From JAFGPL01 sp963781805 (GTDB lineage: Bacteria > Bacteroidota > Bacteroidia > Bacteroidales > UBA10428), in the NCBI GenBank assembly GCA_963781805.1, contig CAWAHF010000004.1:682001-746000 (forward strand): a DNA stretch of 64,000 nucleotides. Direction: 5' to 3'. Both the position numbers and the translations under genes were made by a program. Shown piece after piece: positions 35,977-44,365 of the stretch. Below the pieces are notes generated by a model, which had not been told where the DNA came from, did no database searches, and was given only the letters and a program-made list of their open reading frames with translations. Positions within the stretch are counted from its first letter, which is position 1, and the number at the start of each line of letters is the position of its first letter.

Positions 35977-36400
35977 AACCGGAAACGGTTGATAGAAGTT
36001 CACTATTCATACCGTGCACAACCCGTTGAAAATAATCTCTTTAATTTGATTCTTAGGTTTAAATTATTTTGTAAATTGTGGGGCATTTCCTGTGCGACAA
36101 AATTTTCAACGAATTTTGAATTAAGAATTAAAAATGAAACTAATCAATGACTATCAAAAAAAACAGCTAAGAGGAAAAATACCTTGTAAAAATAAAGAAC
36201 TTAAAAACAGAATTGACGTCAACTGCACATACAAGGGATTGTGATATGCAATTTCCGAAAAGCTCAATTCTGTTTTATACAGTAAAGGACAATTATTTTG
36301 AAAAAGGAAAGACAAAATAATTTAAGGAGCGGGCTACTAAACTGGGACTTTTTAGTTATTTTGGAAATAAAAAAATAAATGCAATAAAAATAACTAAAAA
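35977..36400. other. Gene-poor stretch before the attC-like series
   Basis: AT-rich, with only a 36-codon frame (36134-36244) that I do not trust. It may be the worn remains of an earlier cassette, since an attC-like site follows at its end. Confidence 0.35.
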
Positions 36401-36478
36401 GCGCACAACATGCGATAAAGTGAATTGCTCCGCTGTCGCTACGCAACTACACCTTATCGCTGTACGTTGTGTGGCATT
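36401..36478 (+). repeat. attC-like imperfect palindrome A
   Basis: Outer arms CACAAC (36404-36409) and GTTGTG (36466-36471) enclose inner arms GCGATAAAGTG (36412-36422) and CACCTTATCGC (36450-36460), which pair with one mismatch. The arms are spaced unevenly on the two sides and the loop is about 27 bases. This two-box, asymmetric layout with an AAC end on the left and a GTT start on the right is that of integron attC sites, though the classical core RYYYAAC/GTTRRRY is not matched exactly. Confidence 0.6.
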
Positions 36479-36574
36479 TATTACAATTCGATAACATAAT
36501 AAATTCTGCTAAAAAAATTATTTGAAAAAATTAAAAGACAAATTTATAATTTAAGTAAAAAAATAAGATACCGA

Positions 36575-36582
36575 TAATTTTG
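36575..36582 (+). promoter_or_regulatory. -7 promoter box before the lipoprotein gene
   Basis: TAATTTTG matches TAnnTTTG, 25 bases before the start at 36607, so this small gene seems to carry its own promoter. Confidence 0.45.
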
Positions 36583-36606
36583 ATTTTATTCACAATAAAA
36601 CAAAAA

Positions 36607-37164
36607 ATGATGAACAAATTTTACTTAATACTATTAAGTTTAATTATACTTATATTGGTTAATTGTAATAAAGCTGATGAACCTAATCCAACAGTAGAGA
36701 AAGATTATAGGTCGGATTTTGCGGGAGACTTTAAATTTACTATTCGTGTAACCTTTTGGTGGTTAGATCTAAGTATGGGTCACACAGTTGAAAGTACATC
36801 CACAAAATATACAAATGGTATTATTAATTTATTTCAAAATGACAAATTAATAATTAAATATGATACTGGTAGGATAACCGGAATATATAGACGTGATACA
36901 ATTGGTTGTGATCTTAAAATGACCTATATTAAAGATACGTTGTGTAATGAACCTGTAATAAATTTTGAAGGTTATGTTTTTTGGGGATATTATAAAACTT
37001 GGGTATCTCCTATTTTTAATAATGATTCAACATTGGAAATTCAATGTATACCTTCTTATGAATTTGGAGGCTATTATATTAATTGTGATTCCTTATATTT
37101 TCATTATAGTAGCGGTGGTCAAGGTGCTGGTTCTTATACAGACATATATGGGATTAGATATTAG
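36607..37164 (+). CDS. Small lipoprotein of unknown function
   Basis: A 185-residue protein starting MMNKFYLILLS with a lipoprotein signal peptide whose lipobox ends LVNC (Cys about residue 21), followed by NKADEPNPT. The mature part is rich in Tyr and Phe with beta-strand patterns (DFKFTIRVTFWWLD; NSTLEIQC-like DSTLEIQCIPSYEF). I do not recognise a family. The gene lies between attC-like sites A and B in the same orientation, as expected for a cassette gene. An upstream in-frame start at 36580 falls at the promoter box and is unlikely. Confidence 0.6.
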   Translation: MMNKFYLILLSLIILILVNCNKADEPNPTVEKDYRSDFAGDFKFTIRVTFWWLDLSMGHTVESTSTKYTNGIINLFQNDKLIIKYDTGRITGIYRRDTIGCDLKMTYIKDTLCNEPVINFEGYVFWGYYKTWVSPIFNNDSTLEIQCIPSYEFGGYYINCDSLYFHYSSGGQGAGSYTDIYGIRY

Positions 37165-37300
37165 ATATTACATTGAGAGGTTTATTATTTGATAAATTTT
37201 AATGTCAAAATCTTTAAACTGAAATATGGTCTAATTTATTATTCATCCCAATGAAAATTCAGTATATAATTAAAAAATTGTTAAATTAAGAAATAATAAA

Positions 37301-37440
37301 CGCCACACAACAATAAATATAAGGCATAGGGTGGATTTTATGATATTTGAGAGTATTAAAATATAATAAAACATATCGCTGCAAAGCAAATTGGTACTTT
37401 AAAACGCCCTACGCCTCATATTATGAACGTTGTAGTGCAT
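37301..37440 (+). repeat. attC-like imperfect palindrome B
   Basis: Left outer arm CACAAC (37306-37311) and right GTTGTAGTG (37429-37437). The inner arms AATATAAGGCATAGGGTG and CGCCCTACGCCTCATATT pair over 18 positions with three changes, two of them wobble-compatible. The loop is long (about 65 bases). It lies between two unrelated small genes, 137 bases after the stop of the first. Same layout as site A but a different inner sequence, as in integron attC sites. Confidence 0.65.
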
Positions 37441-37559
37441 TTTGGCTACCCGATAAAATAGATACTCAATGGATTGATAAGTGTATAAGATATGGTGAAA
37501 TTCAATATTATTAAGTGGAATACTTATATACCTCAATTTAGTTGGATAGTTCTAGTAGA

Positions 37560-38033
37560 ATGAAATTCAAAATACATACTATGGTAAAATTGCAATGGAT
37601 TTTTTCTTTAACATTCTTGACGACATTTAATTTATTATTCTGCCAAGATGGATCAAAGTACAATTTAGAAGATCTTCCGTGTTTCGCTTCTGTGATGAAG
37701 ATTGGAGCAAAAGCAGGCTATTGGGATACATCCCTTATCAAACCTGATACGGCTTCCTGTTTTGAATATTTTAATCAAAGAATCTTTAATGTAGTTAATG
37801 ATACATTGACAATTGTTAAGGTTGAGGATACCTTGAGAGTAGATACTAATTTTTTTGGTTTAAAGGCAGTAATTGTATCGGATACATTAATAATAGCAAC
37901 ATTCTATTTTGGTAATACTACGATAAGCGCGACTTCTAGGCGTTTAAAGAAAAAGGGTGGCAAATCCGAAAAATTATTACCATTTCAATTTAAAGTTGTG
38001 ATACATGGAGATAAATGTAAATTCAGTTTATAA
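37560..38033 (+). CDS. Small secreted hypothetical protein
   Basis: A 157-residue protein; starting at 37560 or at 37581 (MVKLQWIFSLTFLTTFNLLFCQ) gives a signal peptide. An earlier start at 37542 is less likely. The mature region contains VNDTLTIVKVEDTLRVDTN and a basic patch RRLKKKGGKSEK. I recognise no family. It sits between attC-like site B and a left half-site (38054), so it is a candidate cassette gene. Confidence 0.5.
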   Translation: MKFKIHTMVKLQWIFSLTFLTTFNLLFCQDGSKYNLEDLPCFASVMKIGAKAGYWDTSLIKPDTASCFEYFNQRIFNVVNDTLTIVKVEDTLRVDTNFFGLKAVIVSDTLIIATFYFGNTTISATSRRLKKKGGKSEKLLPFQFKVVIHGDKCKFSL

Positions 38034-38053
38034 GGTTAATTCATATAGACTAA

Positions 38054-38117
38054 AACGCACTACAACACTCTTCTAAACCAAAAGCAAATTTTCAGGAAAA
38101 AATTTAAGCTGCAAAAG
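38054..38117 (+). repeat. attC-like left half-site followed by a dispersed repeat
   Basis: ACGCACTACAAC (38055-38066) corresponds to the complement of the right end of site B. It is joined to a 54-base sequence (AACACTCTTCTAAACCAAAA and following) that recurs at 48286-48338, again directly after an AAC-ended half-site behind another small gene. No right arm is found here, so this site is broken or rearranged. Confidence 0.5.
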
Positions 38118-38150
38118 TAGTTAAACCGACATAAGGAGTTTGCCGTTTCA

Positions 38151-38250
38151 CTCCCTCTTTACTAATGAATGGATTATTGAAGTTTTCAACTCCAACTATA
38201 ATTGAATAAAGGTTATCCCCCCCAATGGCCGTTTACTTATGAGTTAACAG
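38151..38250 (+). repeat. Fragment of the long dispersed repeat
   Basis: About 100 bases (TACTAATGAATGGATTATTG, TTTTCAACTCCAACTATAATT, then CCCCCAATGGCCGTTTACTT in part) shared with the copies at 39281 and 46146. Only the central portion is present. Confidence 0.65.
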
Positions 38251-38458
38251 CATTCTAAAAGATGAATTTTATCTTTACCAATGCTTCTTTAGTTTAAAGC
38301 ATGCCGTTAGAGCACAAAAAATGCCATTGAAGTTTATAATTCTAAAAAAAAATCATTTATCTTTATAGTACAGAACACCAAATATGGTCTTTAATAATGC
38401 AGCATAAATTATAATTTAACCTGTAGCCGTATTTTAGGACTTGACATTACCAACTACC

Positions 38459-38466
38459 TATCTTTG
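38459..38466 (+). promoter_or_regulatory. -7 promoter box before the gene at 38519
   Basis: TATCTTTG matches TAnnTTTG and lies 52 bases before the start codon. A TTGACA word at 38441-38446 is closer than the usual -33 spacing. Confidence 0.5.
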
Positions 38467-38518
38467 GAACATTGTTTGTATTAAATAAGCAAAACCAATT
38501 TTAATAAAAACCGAATTT

Positions 38519-39262
38519 ATGAAAACAGTAAAAATTTACTCAACTATTACATTAATGCTAATAGTACTTTTAAGTTTGACATCTAACAATGCTAAAGCTC
38601 AATTAAAAACCCCTAGTTCGGTGGGAAAATATGAAAAAGGTACAATAACTCTTGAAAATGGGGAAGGAATTGAAGGTTACATATTTATTGATATGATGAA
38701 TCCTCAAGAATTTCAAAAAAGGGTTAACCTAATTGATGAGAAAACCTATGCGGCTTTCACAGCAGGGGAGGATGTAGATAAAGCTGTTGTGGTTTATGAT
38801 GCCAACGACTTGCAAAGTTTTACACTTGAAAATGGTAAGAAATTCAAAAAGGCAAAATATGTCAATCTATTTGCTAAAAGAAAACAAGACATGATTCCTA
38901 AAAATCTTATGTTAGAAGTTGTTACTGAAGGAAAGGTTACCGTGTATAAAAAGTATCACCATACCCAGGGTATAGTTTCTCCCTACTTACCTGACCGTAC
39001 GAAGGTTAATGATGCTGATTATGTCAAATGGCAGGAAAACAACTTTGAGATTCTTTACCAGAAAGAAGGCGAGGAGCCGAAAAATATGTCTGTAATCAAT
39101 ATAAAGTCTCTTGTAGGTGATAATAAAACCGTATTAACTAATTATACTAAAGATTATTATGGTTTTAGAACCCTTTTTACTAAAGGACCCGTCTTTGAAT
39201 CCAGCTTTCAACTGGATGCTTTAGAAGCTTTCACTAAATTAGTAGAAGATTATAATAAATAA
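38519..39262 (+). CDS. Secreted hypothetical protein
   Basis: A 247-residue protein with a signal peptide (MKTVKIYSTITLMLIVLLSL, cleavage after NAKA). The mature part has a small beta domain at the start (YEKGTITLENGEGIEGYIFI) and basic segments KKFKKAKYVNLFAKRKQD, then ends in a helix (LDALEAFTKLVEDYNK). A similar layout is found in Bacteroidota periplasmic proteins of unknown function. It is followed at once by a copy of the long dispersed repeat. Confidence 0.6.
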   Translation: MKTVKIYSTITLMLIVLLSLTSNNAKAQLKTPSSVGKYEKGTITLENGEGIEGYIFIDMMNPQEFQKRVNLIDEKTYAAFTAGEDVDKAVVVYDANDLQSFTLENGKKFKKAKYVNLFAKRKQDMIPKNLMLEVVTEGKVTVYKKYHHTQGIVSPYLPDRTKVNDADYVKWQENNFEILYQKEGEEPKNMSVINIKSLVGDNKTVLTNYTKDYYGFRTLFTKGPVFESSFQLDALEAFTKLVEDYNK

Positions 39263-39280
39263 CAATAGTTAGAATTTATT

Positions 39281-39720
39281 CCCCCTTGCTGGTCGGAGTT
39301 TATTCACTACGCTTTCCGATGAATCGGAACAGGCAATGAAATCGCTTCGCTAAGTTGCAACTCCGATCTCTTTACTAATGAATGGATTATTGGAGTTTTC
39401 AACTCCGGCTATAATTGAACTCCTAACTTACTTCAGCGCCTCTTGCCAATTCGATAGCCCACAGGCATTGTAACCTGTACTTGCCATTTCGGAAAATTTT
39501 GTAAATTGCTTACTGTTTGGAATAACGAGATGAACACAATAACCTGCCTAAAATCGGCGATGCAGGCAGATAGATACACAGGAGAAATTATGGTACAAGA
39601 CGAAAAATAGGAACGGAATGGAGGTCGTAAAAATCCATGACCCTTTACAACAAAACAATAACTAAAGTTATATGCTAAATAAAGGTACTTTTAGAGAAAA
39701 AGGTAAGTATATTTGGATGT
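39281..39720 (+). repeat. Long dispersed non-coding repeat, copy 1
   Basis: About 440 bases, one of three long copies in the same orientation (others 42239-42596 and 46146-46700). It opens with GCTGGTCGGAGTT, whose core is inverted further on as AACTCCGA. It holds the inner palindrome CTGCCT (39544-39549) with AGGCAG (39564-39569) around AAAATCGGCGATGC, and ends with AGTATATTTGGATGTT. Compared with copy 3 it lacks about 120 bases in the middle. No frame in it is conserved as protein. Confidence 0.85.
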
Positions 39721-39750
39721 TAGCAATAATGCAAAATAACCCATCTCGAT

Positions 39751-40227
39751 ATGAAAATTTTAAAATGGTATAAATTAATAACACTTATTTTTTATACTCC
39801 CATTTTGACTATTTTGTTGATTGAGTTGATTTTTTGGGGATTGATTAAGCAAGATACTATATTGCTCTTTTGGGAAGATTGGGTAATAGTTTTTGTGATG
39901 TTGTACATTTCAGTTACATCAATTCTCTTTTCGATAAATTGGAAAGCATTTCGTTTGAATAGAAGAAAACTTGCACAAATCCTAGATATAAGCATCCATC
40001 ATGATAGACAAAAAGAAAAAAAATTACGTAGATTTCTTCTTTTAAACACCTTGATTTGTGGCCTAGCAATAATCATCTATAACATTTTAAATTTAATTCA
40101 GGTTCCAATTTATAGTTTCACTTTTTATGAAGCCAGGTATTTTATTAATCCGTTCTTGATAATATTTGGTTTTACGCAGATTCATTATGCTGTCGTTGTA
40201 AATAGAAAATATGAGTATTATATATAA
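39751..40227 (+). CDS. Small integral membrane protein of unknown function
   Basis: A 158-residue protein with four hydrophobic segments (about 8-30, 42-62, 92-112 and 125-148) separated by a basic loop RLNRRKLAQIL and HDRQKEKKLRRF. I do not recognise a family. It starts 30 bases after repeat copy 1, so the promoter may lie in the repeat end. Confidence 0.55.
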   Translation: MKILKWYKLITLIFYTPILTILLIELIFWGLIKQDTILLFWEDWVIVFVMLYISVTSILFSINWKAFRLNRRKLAQILDISIHHDRQKEKKLRRFLLLNTLICGLAIIIYNILNLIQVPIYSFTFYEARYFINPFLIIFGFTQIHYAVVVNRKYEYYI

Positions 40228-40275
40228 TATGCACTATTGCTAACAATATGATAATGATATAGCATAAGACATATA
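40228..40275 (+). repeat. Possible attC-like left half-site
   Basis: GCACTATTGCTAACAATATG, followed by a weak dyad (GCTA...TAGC). It resembles the AAC-ended left arms found behind other small genes of this region, but no right arm is seen. Confidence 0.25.
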
Positions 40276-40357
40276 AACTGATTTAGAAAGGAGACCATGG
40301 TTCAAGGATAAACTTAACTTTTGATCCGAAATTTTAACCAACTTAATTGTAATTAAT

Positions 40358-41890
40358 ATGACACCTATCCATCGAATTATTACACATGTTTTGTTCCTTG
40401 TTGCACTATGCTCAAGCTTGGTTGTTAGTGCACAGGAAGAGGCTGTTTCATCCGAACAGCCTGAGCAGGGGCAAATTCCCCCACATCCTCCAAGATTGCC
40501 TGAAGGCGTCATCCCGGCATTCCCAGGTGCCTGGGGTGGTGGTATGTTTACTCAAGGTGGGCGCGGAGGAAAAGTGATCGCTGTCACCAATTTAAACGAT
40601 AGCGGCGAAGGCAGCCTTCGTGCTGCCCTTGAAGCTGAAGGACCACGCATTGTGGTATTCCGTGTAGCAGGAAACATCAAAATCCATGACGACATCAATA
40701 TCAATTTTCCCTACATCACTATTGCCGGTCAATCTGCACCGGGTGATGGTGTTTGCATCATGGGAACAGTCAATATCAATACACACAATGTCGTTATGCG
40801 GCATATTCGTGTACGTCGGGGTATTCCCCAGGGCGGACAAGGCGATGACAACATTGGCGGCGGAAGTCCGGATCATCATATCATCATTGACCATTGTTCG
40901 ACTAGCTGGGGAATGGACGAAAACATTTCACTTTACCGGCGTATGAGACCTTCGTTGGATGGAACCACGCAAATCAAAGATCCTACCAGAAATATTACCA
41001 TCCAATGGACTATTTCCAGCGAAGCACTCGATGCTCATAATCATGCATTTGGTGGCACCTGGGGCGGAAACCCTTCTACCTTCCACCACAACCTCTTTGC
41101 CTGCAATACTTCCCGCAATCCATCCATTGGTATGTCTGGTCCTTTTGACTTTCGAAACAATGTTATTTACAACTGGCGACTCAGGACCATGGATGGCGGC
41201 GATGAAACATCCCTGATTAACGTCATCAACAATTATTACAAACCGGGTCCGGCTACCAACGATAATATGCGTGCTGTTTTTGCACGTATCGAGCAACGTT
41301 CCATGTATTCACCAGGCAGTGCCTGGGCTGAAGGAGGCTGGTACCCCAAAGCTCAAAATCGTCCCGGCAAATGGTATGTCGCAGGCAACATCATGGAGGA
41401 CAATGAAGAATTGAACAACAACAATTGGGCTGGCATGCGGGGATCAGAGCGTCTTGCCCGGGTAAACACTCCTTTCGAGGGCTGGCCTGTAGCACCACAC
41501 GAAACGGCCGAAGCTGCCTATCAATCGGTACTGAAACACGTGGGTGCCACCCTGCCCAAACGCGACGCGGTGGATAAGCGTGTGACCGAAATGGTTTTTA
41601 GCGGCAAGCCCATGACCGAGACTGGTATCATTAAGGACATTTCAGAAGTTGGCGGTTATCCGGAGTTGACTTACGATCCCGAAAAAGTTCCTGTTGATAC
41701 TGACGGAGACGGCATGCCCGATGACTGGGAGCGCCAATACAAGCTGGATCCTGAGAATCCGGCTGACGGTGCCATGGATACCGATGGTGATATTTATACC
41801 AATGTGGAAGAATACCTCAACGGCACCAACCCACAGGAAAAAATCAATTACCGCAACCTCGGCAACAATGTCGACTTAATCAGTTTTTAA
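40358..41890 (+). CDS. Secreted pectate lyase (PL1-like) with calcium-binding tail
   Basis: A 510-residue exported enzyme. A signal peptide (about 1-26) and a Pro-rich linker (GQIPPHPPRLPEG) precede a right-handed beta-helix pectate lyase domain (about 50-430). Typical features are the start PAFPGAWGGGMFTQGGRGGK, VTNLNDSGEGSLRAALE, ITIAGQSAPG and HHIIIDHCSTSWGMDEN. It should cleave polygalacturonate by beta-elimination, using calcium, and yield unsaturated uronides for the kdu route. The C-terminus (about 447-495) has acidic repeats DTDGDGMPDDWE and DTDGDIYTNVEEYLNGTNP, of the thrombospondin type 3/dockerin-like kind. Codon use is visibly more GC-rich than that of its neighbours, and it sits inside a repeat-rich accessory region, so recent transfer is likely. 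Confidence 0.9.
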   Translation: MTPIHRIITHVLFLVALCSSLVVSAQEEAVSSEQPEQGQIPPHPPRLPEGVIPAFPGAWGGGMFTQGGRGGKVIAVTNLNDSGEGSLRAALEAEGPRIVVFRVAGNIKIHDDININFPYITIAGQSAPGDGVCIMGTVNINTHNVVMRHIRVRRGIPQGGQGDDNIGGGSPDHHIIIDHCSTSWGMDENISLYRRMRPSLDGTTQIKDPTRNITIQWTISSEALDAHNHAFGGTWGGNPSTFHHNLFACNTSRNPSIGMSGPFDFRNNVIYNWRLRTMDGGDETSLINVINNYYKPGPATNDNMRAVFARIEQRSMYSPGSAWAEGGWYPKAQNRPGKWYVAGNIMEDNEELNNNNWAGMRGSERLARVNTPFEGWPVAPHETAEAAYQSVLKHVGATLPKRDAVDKRVTEMVFSGKPMTETGIIKDISEVGGYPELTYDPEKVPVDTDGDGMPDDWERQYKLDPENPADGAMDTDGDIYTNVEEYLNGTNPQEKINYRNLGNNVDLISF

Positions 41891-41897
41891 AAAATGC

Positions 41898-42092
41898 ACC
41901 CTAACAGCGGGATACGAAGATGTTTATCCAATAACTGCATTTGGAAAATTTGTAAGCGGATTGATTGCAGTTTTAGGAATCGGATTAGTTGCTTTACCGA
42001 CTGGACTCGTTAGTGTTAAATTTATGGAAAAGATTGGTAAATCTGACAAAGAATCTAAAAAATGTCCTCATTGCGGAAAGGAGATTGATTAA
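41898..42092 (+). pseudogene. C-terminal relic of a voltage-gated potassium channel
   Basis: A 64-codon stretch without a start codon. It reads TLTAGYEDVYPITAFGKF, then GLIAVLGIGLVALPTG, which is the selectivity filter followed by the S6 helix of Kv-type bacterial channels. The usual filter is TxGYGD; here it reads TAGYED, so it is degenerate. The cytoplasmic end CPHCGKEID is a zinc-ribbon-like pair. Everything before the filter is missing, and the pectate lyase gene ends eight bases upstream. Confidence 0.75.
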
Positions 42093-42093
42093 T

Positions 42094-42130
42094 AAACCGC
42101 CAGCTGCCAACAATATAGGATTTAAGGCAC
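42094..42130 (+). repeat. attC-like left half-site after the channel relic
   Basis: CCGCCAGCTGCCAACAATAT begins one base after the relic's stop codon, followed by AGGATTTAAGGCAC. It has the same form as the other AAC-ended left arms, with no matching right arm before repeat copy 2. Confidence 0.4.
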
Positions 42131-42238
42131 AGTTGAGCCAAAAAAAGAGGCAGTAAGTTATAGTACCTACTACCTGTTTAAGACACTTGTCGGTTTGAAA
42201 ACTCACGCTCAATTGTGTTTTAGATCTTGTTGTGTTAA

Positions 42239-42596
42239 CCCCCAATGGAGCGCGTTTACTTAACGTGTGGCATATATCCTGTCTTCATTCAGCACCACTT
42301 ACCAATGAAATCTCCACACCTATACAACAAAAGTTATAAGCCTTATAATCTGTCATTGCCAATTCGAAAATTTTTGTAAATTGCTTACTGGTTGGAATAA
42401 CCAGATAAACACAATAACCTGCCTAAAATCGGCGATGCAGGCAGATAAAAACACAGGAGTATTTGTGGTACAAGATGAAAAATAGAAACGGAATGGAGGT
42501 CGTAAAAATCCATGACCGTTTACAACAAAACAATAACTAAAGCTATATGCGATATATAGTTACTTTTAGAGAAAAAGGTGGGTATATTTGGATGTT
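42239..42596 (+). repeat. Long dispersed non-coding repeat, copy 2
   Basis: About 358 bases, lacking the first third of copy 3. It begins at CCCCCAATGGAGCGCG, contains the inner palindrome at 42419-42444, and ends with TATATTTGGATGTT. Shared stretches with copy 3 include CACCTATACAACAAAAGTTA and AAATTGCTTACTGG. Confidence 0.85.
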
Positions 42597-42684
42597 GGGC
42601 GCAAAGCTAGTAGCCAAAAAATCTTCATCTGACTGTGACAATTCCTAAAATTTTGCTACTAATACAATAAAACAATAGCTTGAA

Positions 42685-43188
42685 GTGGAATTAAAAAAGC
42701 AAAACTTCATTCAAATAATAAATGAAAATAGAGGAACTATCAGAAGCCTCTGTAAAATATATTATGGAAGTAATGAGGACCAAAAAGATGCTTTTCAAGA
42801 TATCATTCTTCAACTTTGGAAATCATTCGATACATTTCATGGAGAATCTGAAATCAGTACCTGGATTTATCGGGTAAGTCTTAATACAATTCTCACTAAA
42901 ATCAAAAAAGAGAAGAAATCAGTAACTGTCGAACCAATTGACGTACATCACCTATATATTTCCAATGCAAAAGCTGATGATAATGTAGAGTTGCTTTTTA
43001 TTATCATTCGATCATTAAAGGATATTGACAAAGCAATTGTAGTACTGCATCTGGAAGGCTACCAGAACAAAGAAATTGCTGAAATTTTAAACATGTCTCC
43101 AACTAACGTTGGCACTCGTTTCAATCGAGTAAAGTCTCAATTAAAAATGAAATTTAACAACGAGTATCATGCATCTAAACAATCTTAA
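42685..43188 (+). CDS. RNA polymerase sigma-70 family (ECF-type) sigma factor
   Basis: A 167-residue sigma factor. Region 2 is present (DQKDAFQDIILQLWKSFDTF, SEISTWIYRVSLNT), as is region 4 with its helix-turn-helix (YQNKEIAEILNMSPTNVGTR, about 127-146). The only start in a suitable place is GTG at 42685; no ATG fits. It overlaps by 20 bases the small gene at 43169, which overlaps lgt, so the three are co-transcribed and coupled. The target genes are unknown. The short partner could act as a membrane-bound regulator. Confidence 0.9.
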   Translation: MELKKQNFIQIINENRGTIRSLCKIYYGSNEDQKDAFQDIILQLWKSFDTFHGESEISTWIYRVSLNTILTKIKKEKKSVTVEPIDVHHLYISNAKADDNVELLFIIIRSLKDIDKAIVVLHLEGYQNKEIAEILNMSPTNVGTRFNRVKSQLKMKFNNEYHASKQS

Positions 43189-43357
43189 ACTAGCTTGGAA
43201 GCAACTGAAGATTATGAATGCTTTACAGCTAATTGAATCAAATGAAATTCTTTCAATTATTGAGAAACCAGAAAACATGAATAATATCAAATTACAAAGG
43301 TTTCTCTTTGGCCTGATCATGCTCATTTTTATAACATTTTTTTGTCAAGGCGGATGA
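43169..43357 (+). CDS. Small membrane protein, partner of the sigma factor
   Basis: A 62-residue protein with a basic N-terminal half (MHLNNLKLAWKQLKIMNALQ) and one membrane segment at the C-terminus (FLFGLIMLIFITFFCQGG). It starts inside the sigma gene and its stop codon overlaps the lgt start in an ATGA (43354-43357). Short proteins of this form often follow ECF sigma genes in Bacteroidota; an anti-sigma role is a reasonable inference, but the sequence alone does not prove it. Confidence 0.65.
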   Translation: MHLNNLKLAWKQLKIMNALQLIESNEILSIIEKPENMNNIKLQRFLFGLIMLIFITFFCQGG

Positions 43358-44205
43358 TTTTAAACTATATTCACTGGAACCCTGACCCTGAGATAATAAA
43401 CATTTTCGGATTCTCACTTAGGTATTATAGTATCCTCTTTGCAGGTGGATTGATTTTTTGCATCTATATTTTAGCCTGGATTTATAAAAGAGAATACATT
43501 CCATCTGAAAATCTTGAGAAATTAACGATTTATGGTATGATTGGAATAATAGCAGGGGCACGATTAGGACACTGTTTATTTTATGAGCCATCTTATTATT
43601 TATCACATCCTTTAGAGATGATTCTTCCAATTACTTTTCCTCCTGATGGTGGGATAAAGTTTACTGGATATCAAGGATTGGCAAGCCATGGAGGTGTAAT
43701 TGGAGTTCTTATTGCATTATATTTCTATTCTCGAAAGACTAAACACTCAATGATTGATACCTTGGATTTGATTGCGATTGTTGCAGGCTTGCTGTTCGCA
43801 TTTATCAGACTAGGCAACTTTATGAATTCTGAAATAATTGGCATGCCAACAACAAAACCTTGGGGTGTGATTTTTGAGAGAGTAGATAACCTACCAAGAC
43901 ACCCAGCTCAATTATATGAAGCGGTTTCCTATTTTATCATTTTTGCGTTTATGATGATTCTTTACATAAAAAGGAGAGATAGGCTTAAATACGGATTCTT
44001 TTTTGGGCTTGGTTCTGTTTTATTCTTTACCGCCAGATTTGTAATTGAATTTGTTAAGAAAGACCAAGTCGGATTTGAAAAAGGAATGACTTTTAATATG
44101 GGACAACTTTTAAGCATACCCTTTATTTTAGTAGGGATTGGATTTATGATATATGGTCTTAGGAGGACAAAAAGTCGAGTAGGTAAAGGGGAATCTCACC
44201 CCTAA
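43354..44205 (+). CDS. lgt: Prolipoprotein diacylglyceryl transferase
   Basis: A 283-residue inner-membrane enzyme that transfers diacylglycerol from phosphatidylglycerol to the lipobox Cys of prolipoproteins. Conserved blocks are the N-terminal RYYSILFAGG, GLASHGGVIG with the catalytic His, RLGNFMNSEIIG (the Lgt signature with the essential Arg/Asn/Glu), and RHPAQLYEA. About seven membrane segments are seen. The ATG at 43354 is preferred to the TTG at 43342 because it couples to the upstream stop. The last ten residues (SRVGKGESHP) are read from the 3' end of a group II intron relic, so the native C-terminus has been replaced. It may be a second, accessory copy. Confidence 0.93.
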   Translation: MILNYIHWNPDPEIINIFGFSLRYYSILFAGGLIFCIYILAWIYKREYIPSENLEKLTIYGMIGIIAGARLGHCLFYEPSYYLSHPLEMILPITFPPDGGIKFTGYQGLASHGGVIGVLIALYFYSRKTKHSMIDTLDLIAIVAGLLFAFIRLGNFMNSEIIGMPTTKPWGVIFERVDNLPRHPAQLYEAVSYFIIFAFMMILYIKRRDRLKYGFFFGLGSVLFFTARFVIEFVKKDQVGFEKGMTFNMGQLLSIPFILVGIGFMIYGLRRTKSRVGKGESHP

Positions 44206-44312
44206 ACCTCTCTCACCTGTGTGCTGAAGCACTCCGGTGCGCAGGCACAGAAAACGTGCGTGAAAGGCTCCCTTCACACAGCTCCTCGCAGTCTTGAAAC
44301 CAGTTAAGGTTT
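44174..44312 (-). mobile_element. 3' end of a group II intron (relic)
   Basis: On the minus strand this stretch shows a domain V-like hairpin (GAGCTGTGTGAAGGG, AGCC, TTTCACGCACG), then a domain VI-like hairpin (GGTTTAGGGGTGAGATTCCCC in two arms around GTGAGA), and finally CTACTCGAC, the usual last bases of such introns. The 3' boundary at 44174 falls inside the last codons of lgt. No reverse transcriptase or 5' half is present; the upstream side (higher coordinates) runs into a transposase fragment. Confidence 0.55.
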
Positions 44313-44365
44313 CGGCAGGAAAATTAATTCATCCCTTGAATTTCAAGGTTGGCAAATATGGCTGA

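Noticed and set aside
36134..36244. 36-codon open frame
   Set aside because: Low-complexity, lysine-rich, no upstream signals and no recognisable features.
43342..43353. TTG start giving four extra residues to Lgt
   Set aside because: The ATG at 43354 overlaps the upstream stop as ATGA and gives the usual N-terminus.
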